A DNA stretch of 64,000 nt from Mycobacterium sp. 852002-50816_SCH5313054-b (GCF_001667185.1 NZ_LZIC01000050.1:26977-90976), one strand, 5' to 3'. Shown: positions 26,216 to 34,310, numbered from the stretch's first letter. Notes: generated from the letters alone by a model not told the origin. Made by a program: numbers and translations.

Positions 26216-26988
26216 TGGACCTGACGCAGCGGCTGGCCGGCCGGGTGGCGGTCATCACCGGCGGCGCCGGCGGCATCGGGCTGGCCGCGGCACGACGGAT
26301 GCGCGCCGAAGGCGCGAGCATCGTGGTGGGCGATGTCGACCGCGACGCCGGCGCGGCGGTCGCCGACGAGCTGTCCGGTTTGTTCGTGCCCACCGATGTT
26401 TCGGACGAGGACGCCGTCAACGCGCTGTTCGACGCCGCGGCCGAGGCCTACGGCCGGGTCGACATCGCGTTCAACAACGCCGGCATCTCGCCGCCCGAGG
26501 ACGACCTCATCGAGAACACCGAACTTGCGGCGTGGCAACGGGTCCAGGACGTCAACCTGAAATCGGTGTACCTGTGCTGCCGGGCCGCGCTGCGGCACAT
26601 GGTACCCGCCGGCAAGGGGTCGATCATCAACACGGCGTCCTTTGTCGCGGTGCTGGGATCGGCGACGTCGCAGATCTCCTACACCGCCTCCAAGGGCGGG
26701 GTGCTGGCGATGTCGCGGGAGCTGGGCGTGCAGTTCGCCCGGCAGGGCATCCGCGTCAACGCCCTGTGCCCGGGGCCGGTCAACACCCCGCTGCTGCAGG
26801 AGCTTTTCGCCAAGGATCCCGAGCGGGCCGCCCGCCGCCTGGTGCACGTGCCGTTGGGTCGCTTCGCCGAACCCGACGAGATTGCCGCCGCGGTGGCCTT
26901 CCTGGCCAGCGACGATGCGTCCTTCGTCACGGCGTCGACGTTCCTGGTCGACGGCGGCATCAGCTCGGCCTACGTCACCCCGCTCTGA
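26212..26988 (+). CDS. SDR-family oxidoreductase (Rv2857c-like)
   Basis: 258-residue classical short-chain dehydrogenase. Cofactor motif GGAGGIGLAAARR near residue 17, NNAGISPPEDD, catalytic Ser in NTASFVAVLGSA and the YTASK Tyr-Lys pair. An aspartate after beta-2 (VVGDVDRD) suggests NAD preference. The last gene of the glnA4 operon, overlapping aldC by four bases (start GTG 26212, or the next codon ATG). Substrate unknown; its place suggests a step in amine or aldehyde breakdown. Confidence 0.9.
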   Translation: MMDLTQRLAGRVAVITGGAGGIGLAAARRMRAEGASIVVGDVDRDAGAAVADELSGLFVPTDVSDEDAVNALFDAAAEAYGRVDIAFNNAGISPPEDDLIENTELAAWQRVQDVNLKSVYLCCRAALRHMVPAGKGSIINTASFVAVLGSATSQISYTASKGGVLAMSRELGVQFARQGIRVNALCPGPVNTPLLQELFAKDPERAARRLVHVPLGRFAEPDEIAAAVAFLASDDASFVTASTFLVDGGISSAYVTPL

Positions 26989-27802
26989 CCGCCGGGTGGT
27001 GGTGCCGCGCCGTGGCCGCTGCCCAGGCCGGTGGCGCCGACAGCTGCCCGACCGGCGTGCCGCGACCGAGTCCCGGGATCGACGCCGCGCGTGCGGGCTT
27101 CCTGAACAGCGCCCACAGGGCCGCCCGCTTGTTGAGGGAATTGAGGCGGCTGATCGCGGAGTCCGTCGGCGCCGACAGCGAACTCAGTCTCGACAGCGCG
27201 GGCGTCGCCGACGCGAGCGAGGCGTCGAGCGATGTCGGTAGCGACGCCGAAAGTGCTTGCAGCGCTTTGGGAATCGCTGCCATCACCCGGACGCCGGCCG
27301 ATACGACGTCCGGCGCCGACGCCAGGGCCCAGGTGTGCGTGCGGTGGGTGCCCGGCGGCGAAGCGAACGGCGTCAGCGCCGCCGCGTCGGCCGAGGCGCG
27401 GGCGTAGGCGTACATGGCGGCGGCGTCGCGCGCCCACATCCGCTCGTACTCGGCGTCGGTGTCCGCGATGGCCGGGCTGCTCTGCCCCAGGCGGTTCGCG
27501 GCGGCCAGCGAGCGCCGCCGCGCGCGGTTATCGGTGATCGCGGGCGGGGGCACCATCGCCGTGCGTGCCGACTGATGGGCGCCGGCCGCCGCCGCGAGCT
27601 GGGTGGCCGCCTGGTGGGCGTGCGCGGCAACGGTGTCGAGCCAGTCGAGACAGGGCTGCGGGCCTTCCGATCGCGCCGCCGCGCTGCGCAACTGGTCGGC
27701 GAGGGTGTCCCACGCCTTGGCGGCCCGCAACAGCGATCCCGCGCCGGGACCCGAATGCATCAGCCCGGAGTTGATTTCCGGCGGTCGCATCGCAAAATCC
27801 AT
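26975..27802 (-). CDS. PPE family protein, SVP-type
   Basis: 275-residue PPE protein. The N-terminus MDFAMRPPEINSGLMHSGPG carries the Pro-Pro-Glu motif at residues 7-9, followed by the helical bundle with RMWARDAAAMYAYARAS, the usual WxG-like region recognised by EspG chaperones. Near the C-terminus VGQLSAPPAWAAA matches the GxxSxPxxW motif of the PPE-SVP subgroup. PPE proteins are exported by ESX type VII systems, generally with a PE partner, but no PE or ESX gene is nearby. The ATG at 27802 has GAGGTGG upstream. It overlaps the end of the convergent SDR gene by 14 bases. Confidence 0.88.
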   Translation of the reverse strand: MDFAMRPPEINSGLMHSGPGAGSLLRAAKAWDTLADQLRSAAARSEGPQPCLDWLDTVAAHAHQAATQLAAAAGAHQSARTAMVPPPAITDNRARRRSLAAANRLGQSSPAIADTDAEYERMWARDAAAMYAYARASADAAALTPFASPPGTHRTHTWALASAPDVVSAGVRVMAAIPKALQALSASLPTSLDASLASATPALSRLSSLSAPTDSAISRLNSLNKRAALWALFRKPARAASIPGLGRGTPVGQLSAPPAWAAATARHHHPAVRAG

Positions 27803-28118
27803 TACCACCTCGCCCTCATTCGGGGTCTTCCCTGGGATAGACGCCGGGGTTACATACCTGGTTCGCCGGCGACGGGCTGCTGGCCCGAATCTAGAAGGCA
27901 AAGCCTGATGAACGATCGGAGCGAGCTGTGAAAACGCTCGCAGTCGGCAGGTGGTCGCCGCGCCGATGCCGCGTCTTTGCCTCAGGCGCTCGACACCGCG
28001 TCGCTGTGTTGAAAACATGCGCTTTCATTTTGTGGCGTCTGCGACGTAAAGTTGACATAACCAGCGATGCAGTCGGGGGCGCCGCGGGTCTGGCAGCGAG
28101 TATCACAGGGGGCGAAAG
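27803..28118. other. Intergenic region between ppe and the Cys-rich ORF
   Basis: 316 bases without a gene, with an AT-rich core around 28010-28065 that stands out in this genome. TTCATT (28024-28029), 17 bases, then TAAAGT (28047-28052) forms a plausible plus-strand promoter for the Cys-rich ORF at 28119. The ppe promoter must lie on the other strand here but I could not place it. This is also the boundary region of the hydrogenase block. Confidence 0.35.
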
Positions 28119-28484
28119 TTGTACGGGGCCACCTGCCGCCACTGTGGCAGGCAAATTGTCCAGCACCCGTCGGGGGTGTGGATTCCCCGCGACGGCTCCC
28201 TGAAAAATGATCCCAACGGCTTCTATTGCCGGAAGCCTGGCAGCGGGCGCCGGCCCCGGATGTTGCACGAACCCATGCCTTCTCAATTGGCCGGGGCACC
28301 CCGGTGGCTGGCGGGTGTGGACACCGATTCCGCAACGCAGGGAGCCTCACCTCAGCAGCGCCGGGAAGGGCGTCGGCGCCGACGGGCCGGCAGGCCGCTT
28401 GTCCCTGCGACTGTCGGGACGCGGGTGCGACATGCCCTCGTCCGGCTCAGGGACTTAGCTCGGTTCCGCATGGCCTGGTGGTGA
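28119..28484 (+). CDS. Hypothetical protein with N-terminal CxxC zinc-ribbon-like motif
   Basis: 121-codon open frame starting at a TTG after GGGGGCGAAAG. The first 40 residues look like a small metal-binding module: CRHC at residues 6-9, an aromatic stretch HPSGVWIPRDG, then YC at 36-37. The rest is Arg-rich and low in complexity, so the true protein might end earlier in evolution or the tail may be non-functional. It is convergent with the phosphodiesterase-like gene at the end of the hydrogenase cluster. I do not recognise the family. A candidate promoter lies upstream. Confidence 0.4.
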   Translation: MYGATCRHCGRQIVQHPSGVWIPRDGSLKNDPNGFYCRKPGSGRRPRMLHEPMPSQLAGAPRWLAGVDTDSATQGASPQQRREGRRRRRAGRPLVPATVGTRVRHALVRLRDLARFRMAWW

Positions 28485-28506
28485 CGCGCCGGGGTAGCTG
28501 GGCAGC

Positions 28507-29619
28507 TCAGAAAACGATCAGCGGGATCGCCATCTCGGCCGGGGTGGCCCCGCCGTGAAAGCCGATCAGCCGAGCCGTCTCCGGGGGCTCGTGGCCGGTC
28601 GCCAGCACGGCGGTAGCGCCGGTGCAGACGACGACGACGTCGCCGATGCGCGCCAGGTGCGCCGGGTCGACCGGCCCGAACATGCCGGTGGCCACCGCCT
28701 GCTCGCGGCTGTACACCCGCGCCCGGCCGTCGAGCGACTCGGCCCAGGCGGCCTGCACGTCCGCGGCGGCCCCCGGCTCGGTGTGCAGGTAGCGCACCCG
28801 CGGCTCGCCGGCGACCACCCGCACCCCCGCGCCCAGCCGCGGGTCGGTGTCGAGGTCGACGCGGGCGTCCGGCGGGACGTTCAGGCCGCCGTGGTCGGCG
28901 GTGACCAGTAACGCCGCGTCGGGCGGCAGGGCCTCGACCAGCCTCGCGAGCAGGGCGTCGACGCGGGCCGCCGCCCCGTGCCACCGCTCCGAACCGATGC
29001 CGAACAGGTGGGCCGCGGTGTCCAAGTCGGCGGTGTAGCCGTAGACGAGCCCGGGCGCCGCGTTCAGCTCGGCGACCAGCTCGGTGGCGTAGTCGTCCGT
29101 CGGCCGCGTCGGGCGAAACTGCGCACCGCGATAGGCCGCATCCGTCAGCCCGCTGCCCATGAAGGCCGCGGGCAGCACGGCGCGCGCCGCGATGCCGGAC
29201 CGCCGCAGGCGCCCGAACCAGGTGGGCAGCGGCTGCCATTCGTCGTGCGGCGGGTCGTCGCGCCACACGATGTGGGTGAGCACCCGATCGGTGCCGGGCA
29301 CGTTGAGCGTGAAACCCAGGATGCCGTGCTCGCCGGGCCGCGCCCCGGTCCCCAGGGACACCAGGCTGCTCGGCGTGGTCGACGGGAAGGTACAGGTGAG
29401 TTCGGTGAGCCGTCCCGCGTCGCCGGCGAGCACCGCGGCCAGCAGGGGCGCGGTGCCGGCCAGCTGCGGTAGCAGGTGCCAGCCCAGCCCGTCGACCAGC
29501 ACCACCGCGACGCGATCTTTGGCGCCAACCGACTCCGTCACGCCCAGGCGATCGACCGCGCCCGGGGCCCCGAGCAGCGCGGCCGCGGCGGGCAGCACGT
29601 CGCAGATCGAGTCGGGCAC
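28507..29619 (-). CDS. Alkaline phosphatase/nucleotide pyrophosphatase-superfamily protein
   Basis: 370-residue protein of the type I phosphodiesterase/alkaline-phosphatase superfamily. Metal and nucleophile positions are recognisable: VVLVDGLGWHLL near the N-terminus, the nucleophile threonine region FPSTTPSSLVSLGTG, YTADLDTAAHLFG, VTADHGGLNVP and LIGFHGGATPAEMAIPLIVF at the end. The substrate is unknown. It is the last gene of the hydrogenase cluster, starting within about 20 bases of the upstream stop. I used the GTG at 29619; a TTG at 29637 would add six residues. Whether it serves the hydrogenase is unclear. Confidence 0.75.
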   Translation of the reverse strand: MPDSICDVLPAAAALLGAPGAVDRLGVTESVGAKDRVAVVLVDGLGWHLLPQLAGTAPLLAAVLAGDAGRLTELTCTFPSTTPSSLVSLGTGARPGEHGILGFTLNVPGTDRVLTHIVWRDDPPHDEWQPLPTWFGRLRRSGIAARAVLPAAFMGSGLTDAAYRGAQFRPTRPTDDYATELVAELNAAPGLVYGYTADLDTAAHLFGIGSERWHGAAARVDALLARLVEALPPDAALLVTADHGGLNVPPDARVDLDTDPRLGAGVRVVAGEPRVRYLHTEPGAAADVQAAWAESLDGRARVYSREQAVATGMFGPVDPAHLARIGDVVVVCTGATAVLATGHEPPETARLIGFHGGATPAEMAIPLIVF

Positions 29620-29639
29620 AGGGGCAAGACTAGGCAAGA

Positions 29640-30350
29640 CTAGACGTGCGCGAGCCGTTGGCTGGTCACCCGCAGCTGGCGATCGGTGCTGTCGGCCAGC
29701 GCGCGAACCTGCTCGGCGGCCAGCCGGCCGCACAGCCGGCCCCAGTGCACCGCGACCTCGTCGCCGACGGCCACGTCGGGCACGGCGCTGTAGCCGTCGG
29801 CCCAAACGTCGAGCGGGCGGGCCGTGGGGTCGGACAGCGTCAGCGCCCGACCGTCCCACTCGAGCCGCTGACACATGACGTCGACGTCATCGCCGGCGCG
29901 GGAAATCACCGTGCCCCAGGTGATTCGGCAATTGTCGAGCACGCTCAACGGATGCTCGTCCATGCCGCGCCCGAGAAAGCGGGTCCACGGGTACACGCCG
30001 AAGACGTGAAAGCAGTGGTTGGCGGCCGCCTCGCCGGCCAGGTCGGCCGTCAGGTGCGACCAGTAGCGGCCGGCCTGCGGGCCGATGATGCCCAGCAGCG
30101 CGTCCAAGAAGTTGTGCGGGTCCAGGTCGGCGCCGACGCCGCCGCCGAGCCAATAGGATTCGACGAGCCGGTAGTCCAGCGGGTCGGCGATGCCGGTCAG
30201 CGCCGACAGCACCCGCAGGTACGGCCACGCGCCGGAGAACCCGGTCGCCGCGCGCCGCACCTCGTCGACGGAACCGTCCCGCAGGGTCGCCCCCAGTGGG
30301 GGGCCGCAGTAGCCCAGGGCGTTGGGGGCGTACGCGTACCGGGCGAACAT
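29640..30350 (-). CDS. Hydrogenase-cluster protein of unknown function (DUF6390-like)
   Basis: 236-residue soluble protein with a conserved opening MFARYAYAPNALGYCGPP and several His/Cys/Trp positions (AANHCFHVFGVYPWTRFLG). It follows hypD directly and resembles proteins found beside [NiFe]-hydrogenase genes in other actinobacteria (DUF6390, from memory). The frame is open upstream to a TTG at 30374 that overlaps the hypD stop, which would give translational coupling; the ATG at 30350 is the conservative start. A maturation or assembly role is inferred only from position. Confidence 0.7.
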   Translation of the reverse strand: MFARYAYAPNALGYCGPPLGATLRDGSVDEVRRAATGFSGAWPYLRVLSALTGIADPLDYRLVESYWLGGGVGADLDPHNFLDALLGIIGPQAGRYWSHLTADLAGEAAANHCFHVFGVYPWTRFLGRGMDEHPLSVLDNCRITWGTVISRAGDDVDVMCQRLEWDGRALTLSDPTARPLDVWADGYSAVPDVAVGDEVAVHWGRLCGRLAAEQVRALADSTDRQLRVTSQRLAHV

Positions 30351-30370
30351 CTCGGCACCGCGGATATCGG

Positions 30371-31501
30371 TCAAGTGCGCCCCACCAGCTTCACCGCGTC
30401 GCGGTGCATGCGGCCGAAGTTGTAGTAGGCGGCGCACGCCCCCTCGGGGGAGACCATGCAGGTGCCGATCGGCGTCTCGGGCGTGCACGCGGTGCCGAAA
30501 ACCTTGCATTCCCAGGGCTTGAGCACGCCTTTGAGCACCTCGCCGCACTGGCAGGCCTTGGGGTCGGCGACCCGCACGCCGGGCATCGCGAACCGCAGCT
30601 CGGCGTCGAACTCCGCGAAATCGTCGTGCAGGCGCAGCGCGCTCTGCGAGATGAATCCCAGCCCGCGCCATTCGAAGTGGGGGCGCAGCGCGAACACCTT
30701 GCCCATCAGCGCCAGGGCGGCGGGGTTGCCGTGCTCGGGCACCACGCGCTTGTACTGGTTCTCCACCTCGCAGCGGCCCTCCCGGATCTGGGTGAGCAGC
30801 ATCGCGACGGCCGCCAGGATGTCGAGCGGCTCGAAACCGGCCACCACCAACGGCTTTCGGTACACGTCGGGAACGAATCGGTAGGGGCGGTTACCCACCA
30901 CCGTCGACACGTGCCCGGGGCCGATGAAACCCGACAGCCGCAGGTCCGGTGACTCCAGGATGGCCTTGATCGGCGGCACGATCGTGACGTGGTTGCAGAA
31001 GACGCTGAAGTTGGGCAGGCCCAGGTCGCGGGCGCGCACCAGCGTCACCGCCGTCGAGGGCGCGGTGGTCTCGAAGCCGATGGCGAAGAACACCACGTGC
31101 TTGTCGGGGTTGTCGACCGCGATCTTGAGCGCGTCCAGCGGGGAGTAGACGAAGCGCACGTCGGCGCCGCGCGCCTTGGCGTCCAGCAGGCTGCCGGCCG
31201 ACCCGGGCACCCGCATCATGTCGCCGAAACAGGTGAAGATCACGTCGGGCCGGCCGGCCAGCCACATCGCGTCGTCGATGCGGCCCATCGGGATCACGCA
31301 GACCGGGCAGCCCGGGCCGTGCACCAACTCCACGTTGTCGGGCAGCAGGTGTTCGATGCCGTGCCGATAGATCGTGTGGGTGTGCCCACCGCACACCTCC
31401 ATGAATTTGAACTGCTCACCACTGGCACCGGCCAGGCGCTCGATGGCGCCCAGCAGCTTGCGGGCCGCGGCCGGATCGCGGAATTCGTCAACGAATTTCA
31501 T
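30371..31501 (-). CDS. hypD: Hydrogenase maturation protein HypD
   Basis: 376-residue [4Fe-4S] protein forming the scaffold with HypC on which the Fe(CN)2CO unit is built. Conserved segments: FMEVCGGHTHTIYRHG, GPGCPVCVIPMG, TCFGDMMRVPGS, FCNHVTIVPP, and the C-terminal cluster cysteines in CQCGEVLKGVLKPWECKVFG and CTPETPIGTCMVSPEGACAA. Start is ATG at 31501, 13 bases after hypC1. Length is normal for HypD. It sits between hypC1 and the DUF6390-like gene. Confidence 0.96.
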   Translation of the reverse strand: MKFVDEFRDPAAARKLLGAIERLAGASGEQFKFMEVCGGHTHTIYRHGIEHLLPDNVELVHGPGCPVCVIPMGRIDDAMWLAGRPDVIFTCFGDMMRVPGSAGSLLDAKARGADVRFVYSPLDALKIAVDNPDKHVVFFAIGFETTAPSTAVTLVRARDLGLPNFSVFCNHVTIVPPIKAILESPDLRLSGFIGPGHVSTVVGNRPYRFVPDVYRKPLVVAGFEPLDILAAVAMLLTQIREGRCEVENQYKRVVPEHGNPAALALMGKVFALRPHFEWRGLGFISQSALRLHDDFAEFDAELRFAMPGVRVADPKACQCGEVLKGVLKPWECKVFGTACTPETPIGTCMVSPEGACAAYYNFGRMHRDAVKLVGRT

Positions 31502-31514
31502 GGTGCGCCTTCCC

Positions 31515-31787
31515 TTACACGATCGACGACGAGTCGAAGGCTTCCAGCTCGGTGGCGTAGGCCTCGCCGAGTTTCTTGATGGCGGCCAGGGTGAGCAGCG
31601 CCTCCGTCTCGTCGATCTTGGCCATGGCAAACCCGACGTGCACCAGGACCCAGTCGTCGGGCTGGGGCATGTCGTCCTCCAGCAGCCGGACGCTGATCGT
31701 GCGCTGGACGCCGCTGACGTCGATCTTTGCCAGATAGTTGGCGGGATCGGTGATTTCGACGATCCGACCCGGAATCCCAAGACACAT
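31515..31787 (-). CDS. hypC: Hydrogenase maturation chaperone HypC (copy 1)
   Basis: 90-residue HypC/HupF protein. It starts MCLGIPGRIVEI, so Met removal exposes the essential cysteine that binds the Fe(CN)2CO group. The C-terminal LVHVGFAMAKIDETEA is typical. It lies directly upstream of hypD, its complex partner, and has AAGGAG before the start at 31787. A second HypC (36690-36956) and a HypC-like domain in a SIS fusion (33582-34310) are also in this cluster. Confidence 0.95.
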   Translation of the reverse strand: MCLGIPGRIVEITDPANYLAKIDVSGVQRTISVRLLEDDMPQPDDWVLVHVGFAMAKIDETEALLTLAAIKKLGEAYATELEAFDSSSIV

Positions 31788-31810
31788 CTCTCATACTCCT
31801 TCAGCAAAGC

Positions 31811-32923
31811 TCAACAAATTCGGGGCAACGGGTCCCCGACGAGCATGTCGACGATCCGGGTGCCGCCGAAACCGGTGCGCAGCACCACGCTTTCGGCGGG
31901 TTCGGCAACGATTTCCCCCACCTCCGCGGCCTCGGCGCCCAGGGGGTGCGAGCGCAGCGCGGCCAGCCCGGCGTCGGCCTCCCCGGGCGCGACGACGGCG
32001 ACGAACTTGCCCTCGTTGGCGACGTACAGGGGATCGATGCCGAGCAATTCGCAGGCGCCGTTCACCATGGGCCGCACCGGCAGTCGCTCCTCTTCCAGCA
32101 GCACGCCGAGTCCGCACGCCTGGGCCAGTTCGTTGCAGACGGTGCCGACCCCGCCGCGGGTCGCGTCGCGCATCCACCGGGTGGACGGGGCGGCGGCCAT
32201 CAGCAGCTCCACCAGGGGGCTGACCGACGCGGTGTCGGAGGCGATGTCGGCCTCGATGGCCAGGTCGCCGCGGGCCAGCATGACGGCCATGCCGTGATCG
32301 CCCATCGATCCGGACAGCAGCACCTTGTCACCGGTGCGCACCGACTCCGCCGACAGCGCGCGCCCCGCGGGGATGACGCCGGCCCCGGTGGTGGTGACGA
32401 ACAGCCCGTCGGCCGCGCCCCTGGGCACCACCTTGGTGTCGCCGGTGACGATCTGGACACCCGCGGCCGCGGCGGCGGCCGCCATGTCGGCGACGATCTC
32501 CTTCAACTCGGCGATCGCGAAACCTTCCTCGATCACGAACGCCGCCGAGATCCACGACGGCACGGCGCCGGCCATCGCGAGGTCGTTGCAGGTGCCGTGG
32601 ACGGCGAGTTCACCGATCGACCCGCCGGGAAAGCGCCTGGGCTGCACCACAAACGAATCCGTCGACATCGCCAAGCGCTCGCCGCCGGGCAACGTCAGGA
32701 CCGCGCCGTCGCCCAGTGACTCCAACAGCGGGTTGCGGAAGGCCTCCAGGAACACCGCGTCCACCAGCGCCGCCGAGGCCTTGCCGCCGGCCCCGTGGGC
32801 CAGGGTCACGTGGTCGTCGAGCAACCGGGGGCGACGCCTGCGGAACGACTCGATCCGCTCGATCACCTCGCCCTCGGCGAACTGCGGCCCCGACGAAAGG
32901 TATTCGCCCGCTGGCTTGTTCAT
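31811..32923 (-). CDS. hypE: Hydrogenase maturation protein HypE
   Basis: 370-residue ATP-dependent dehydratase that converts the carbamoyl group passed from HypF into thiocyanate on its own C-terminal cysteine, giving the cyanide ligands of the active-site iron. The family C-terminus PRIC is intact. Other features: LAHGAGGKASAALVD near residue 42, STDSFVVQP, GDTKVVPRGAADGLFV and MRDATRGGVGTVCNELA. Start is ATG at 32923, overlapping the SIS gene by four bases. Confidence 0.96.
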   Translation of the reverse strand: MNKPAGEYLSSGPQFAEGEVIERIESFRRRRPRLLDDHVTLAHGAGGKASAALVDAVFLEAFRNPLLESLGDGAVLTLPGGERLAMSTDSFVVQPRRFPGGSIGELAVHGTCNDLAMAGAVPSWISAAFVIEEGFAIAELKEIVADMAAAAAAAGVQIVTGDTKVVPRGAADGLFVTTTGAGVIPAGRALSAESVRTGDKVLLSGSMGDHGMAVMLARGDLAIEADIASDTASVSPLVELLMAAAPSTRWMRDATRGGVGTVCNELAQACGLGVLLEEERLPVRPMVNGACELLGIDPLYVANEGKFVAVVAPGEADAGLAALRSHPLGAEAAEVGEIVAEPAESVVLRTGFGGTRIVDMLVGDPLPRIC

Positions 32924-33585
32924 GCCGCCCCCAGACCCCGGTCACCGAGATGCTGATGCACGCTCAACCACAGTTGATAGCCCAGCAGCGCCTGCGATTC
33001 CTGGATGCGATGCACGCTCTGCGAGCGCACGATGAAGCAGGCGTCCACGTTGGGGTTGTTCGCGAAGGCGCCGCCGTCGTACCCGGCGAACCCGACGGTG
33101 TACAGGCCGCGTTGCCGGGCCTCGGCGAGTGCCGCGAGCAGGTTGGGCGAGCCCCCGCTGGTCGACATGGCGATCGCGATGTCGCCGGCCCTCGCCCGGG
33201 CGATCAGCTGGCGCGCGAACACCAGCTCGAACCCGACGTCGTTGCCCAGCGCGGTCATCACCGCCTGGTCGGCGGTCAACGACCACGCGGGCAGCGGCGT
33301 GCCGAGGGGCGGCCGGGCGAACAGCCTCGCCAGGGTCGTGGAATCGGTGCAGCTGCCGCCGTTTCCGAAGGTGAACAACCGCCCGCCGACCGCGAAGCGG
33401 CGCGCCATCTCGGTGGCCGCCGCCTCCAGTAGCTCGGCGTTGGCCTCCAGCGTGGAGCGGCGCAGCGCCAGGCTTTCGGCCGCCTTCGCCTGCGCGGAGG
33501 CGGCCAGGTCGGCCAGCAGCGACTTGGGGTCGTCCTCCTGCGCGTCGATGAACGGGTACAGGAAGTTGGTGGGTTCGTCGCTCAT
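32920..33585 (-). CDS. GmhA-like SIS-domain protein of the hydrogenase cluster
   Basis: 221-residue phosphosugar-isomerase-fold protein. SIS motifs: FGNGGSCTDS (residues 74-82), MSTSGGSPNLL (140-150), and VHRIQESQ (191-198), which places His and Glu where GmhA has its active-site residues. No heptose pathway is visible nearby, and the gene overlaps both neighbours by four bases inside the hyp operon. It is therefore more likely a hydrogenase accessory protein than a sugar enzyme, but the ligand is unknown. Some annotations would call it phosphoheptose isomerase. Confidence 0.8.
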   Translation of the reverse strand: MSDEPTNFLYPFIDAQEDDPKSLLADLAASAQAKAAESLALRRSTLEANAELLEAAATEMARRFAVGGRLFTFGNGGSCTDSTTLARLFARPPLGTPLPAWSLTADQAVMTALGNDVGFELVFARQLIARARAGDIAIAMSTSGGSPNLLAALAEARQRGLYTVGFAGYDGGAFANNPNVDACFIVRSQSVHRIQESQALLGYQLWLSVHQHLGDRGLGAA

Positions 33586-34310
33586 GAGTCGTCCTCCAGC
33601 CTGCTGATCGCCGTGCCGGCGTGCACCAGGACCAGGTCACCGGCGGCGACCGGGTCGACGAGCGTGGTGACCACGGTCTCGACGCCCCGCGCGGTGCGCA
33701 CCGCCGCCTGGCCGCCATCCGATTCACCGACCACCTCGCCCAGGCGGCCCTCGTCGCTGCAGGTGACGCAAACCGCTCCATCCTCGTCGGAGAACGACGA
33801 GTCGTCTTTGAGCAGCCCCGAGTGCTCGAAGCACACGTGGGTCAGCTCCCACAGCAGGTGATAGAACAGCACGAAGCCGCCCGTCGCGGGCACCCGCGGG
33901 TCGGGGTCGTCGAGCCACAGCACATGGTCCGCCATACCGGCGGCCGGCCGCTCGCCGCTGCCGATCCAGATCGTGGTGGCGCCCCAGGCCGGACTGCGGC
34001 GCAGCACCGAGCGCACCTGTGCGTCGTCGGCGCCGGCGACCGCAACCACGATGTCGCCGGGCCGCACCGACACCCGCACCAGGTCCACCAGGTCGGGTCC
34101 GGTCAGCGCCACCGCGGGCAGGGCCCGCTTGCCCATGATCACCGGATGCACGAACTCCACCGCGATGTGCAGCGCATGCGGTTCCCACGACGGCGCGATG
34201 GACCACATGGTCGCACCCGCGGCGAATCGCTTGGCCAGCGTGAACGCGGTGGCGGCCAAATCCTCGGCCAATTCGGCGCCCAGCCCGCGGTCGATGGCGG
34301 TGGTGATCAT
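33582..34310 (-). CDS. SIS-like / HypC fusion protein
   Basis: 242-residue two-domain protein. Residues about 1-160 form a SIS-like Rossmann domain (RPGDIVVAVAGADDAQVRSV, WGATTIWIGSGERP). Residues about 179-242 are HypC-like: AVCVTCSDEGRLGEVVGE, ending DLVLVHAGTAISRLED. In true HypC the catalytic cysteine is residue 2; here the equivalent Cys181 is internal, so it cannot be exposed by Met removal. Cys184 gives a CxxC. The role may be as a carrier or regulator rather than a standard HypC. Overlaps both neighbours by four bases. Confidence 0.8.
   Translation of the reverse strand: MITTAIDRGLGAELAEDLAATAFTLAKRFAAGATMWSIAPSWEPHALHIAVEFVHPVIMGKRALPAVALTGPDLVDLVRVSVRPGDIVVAVAGADDAQVRSVLRRSPAWGATTIWIGSGERPAAGMADHVLWLDDPDPRVPATGGFVLFYHLLWELTHVCFEHSGLLKDDSSFSDEDGAVCVTCSDEGRLGEVVGESDGGQAAVRTARGVETVVTTLVDPVAAGDLVLVHAGTAISRLEDDS

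Noticed and set aside
29640..29874. N-terminal extension of the phosphodiesterase-like protein
   Set aside because: It overlaps the DUF6390-like gene in a different frame and has shadow-like composition; a start near 29619-29637 is much better.
32920..33585. Heptose biosynthesis gene gmhA
   Set aside because: No other heptose or LPS-type gene is present and the gene is embedded with four-base overlaps in the hyp operon.
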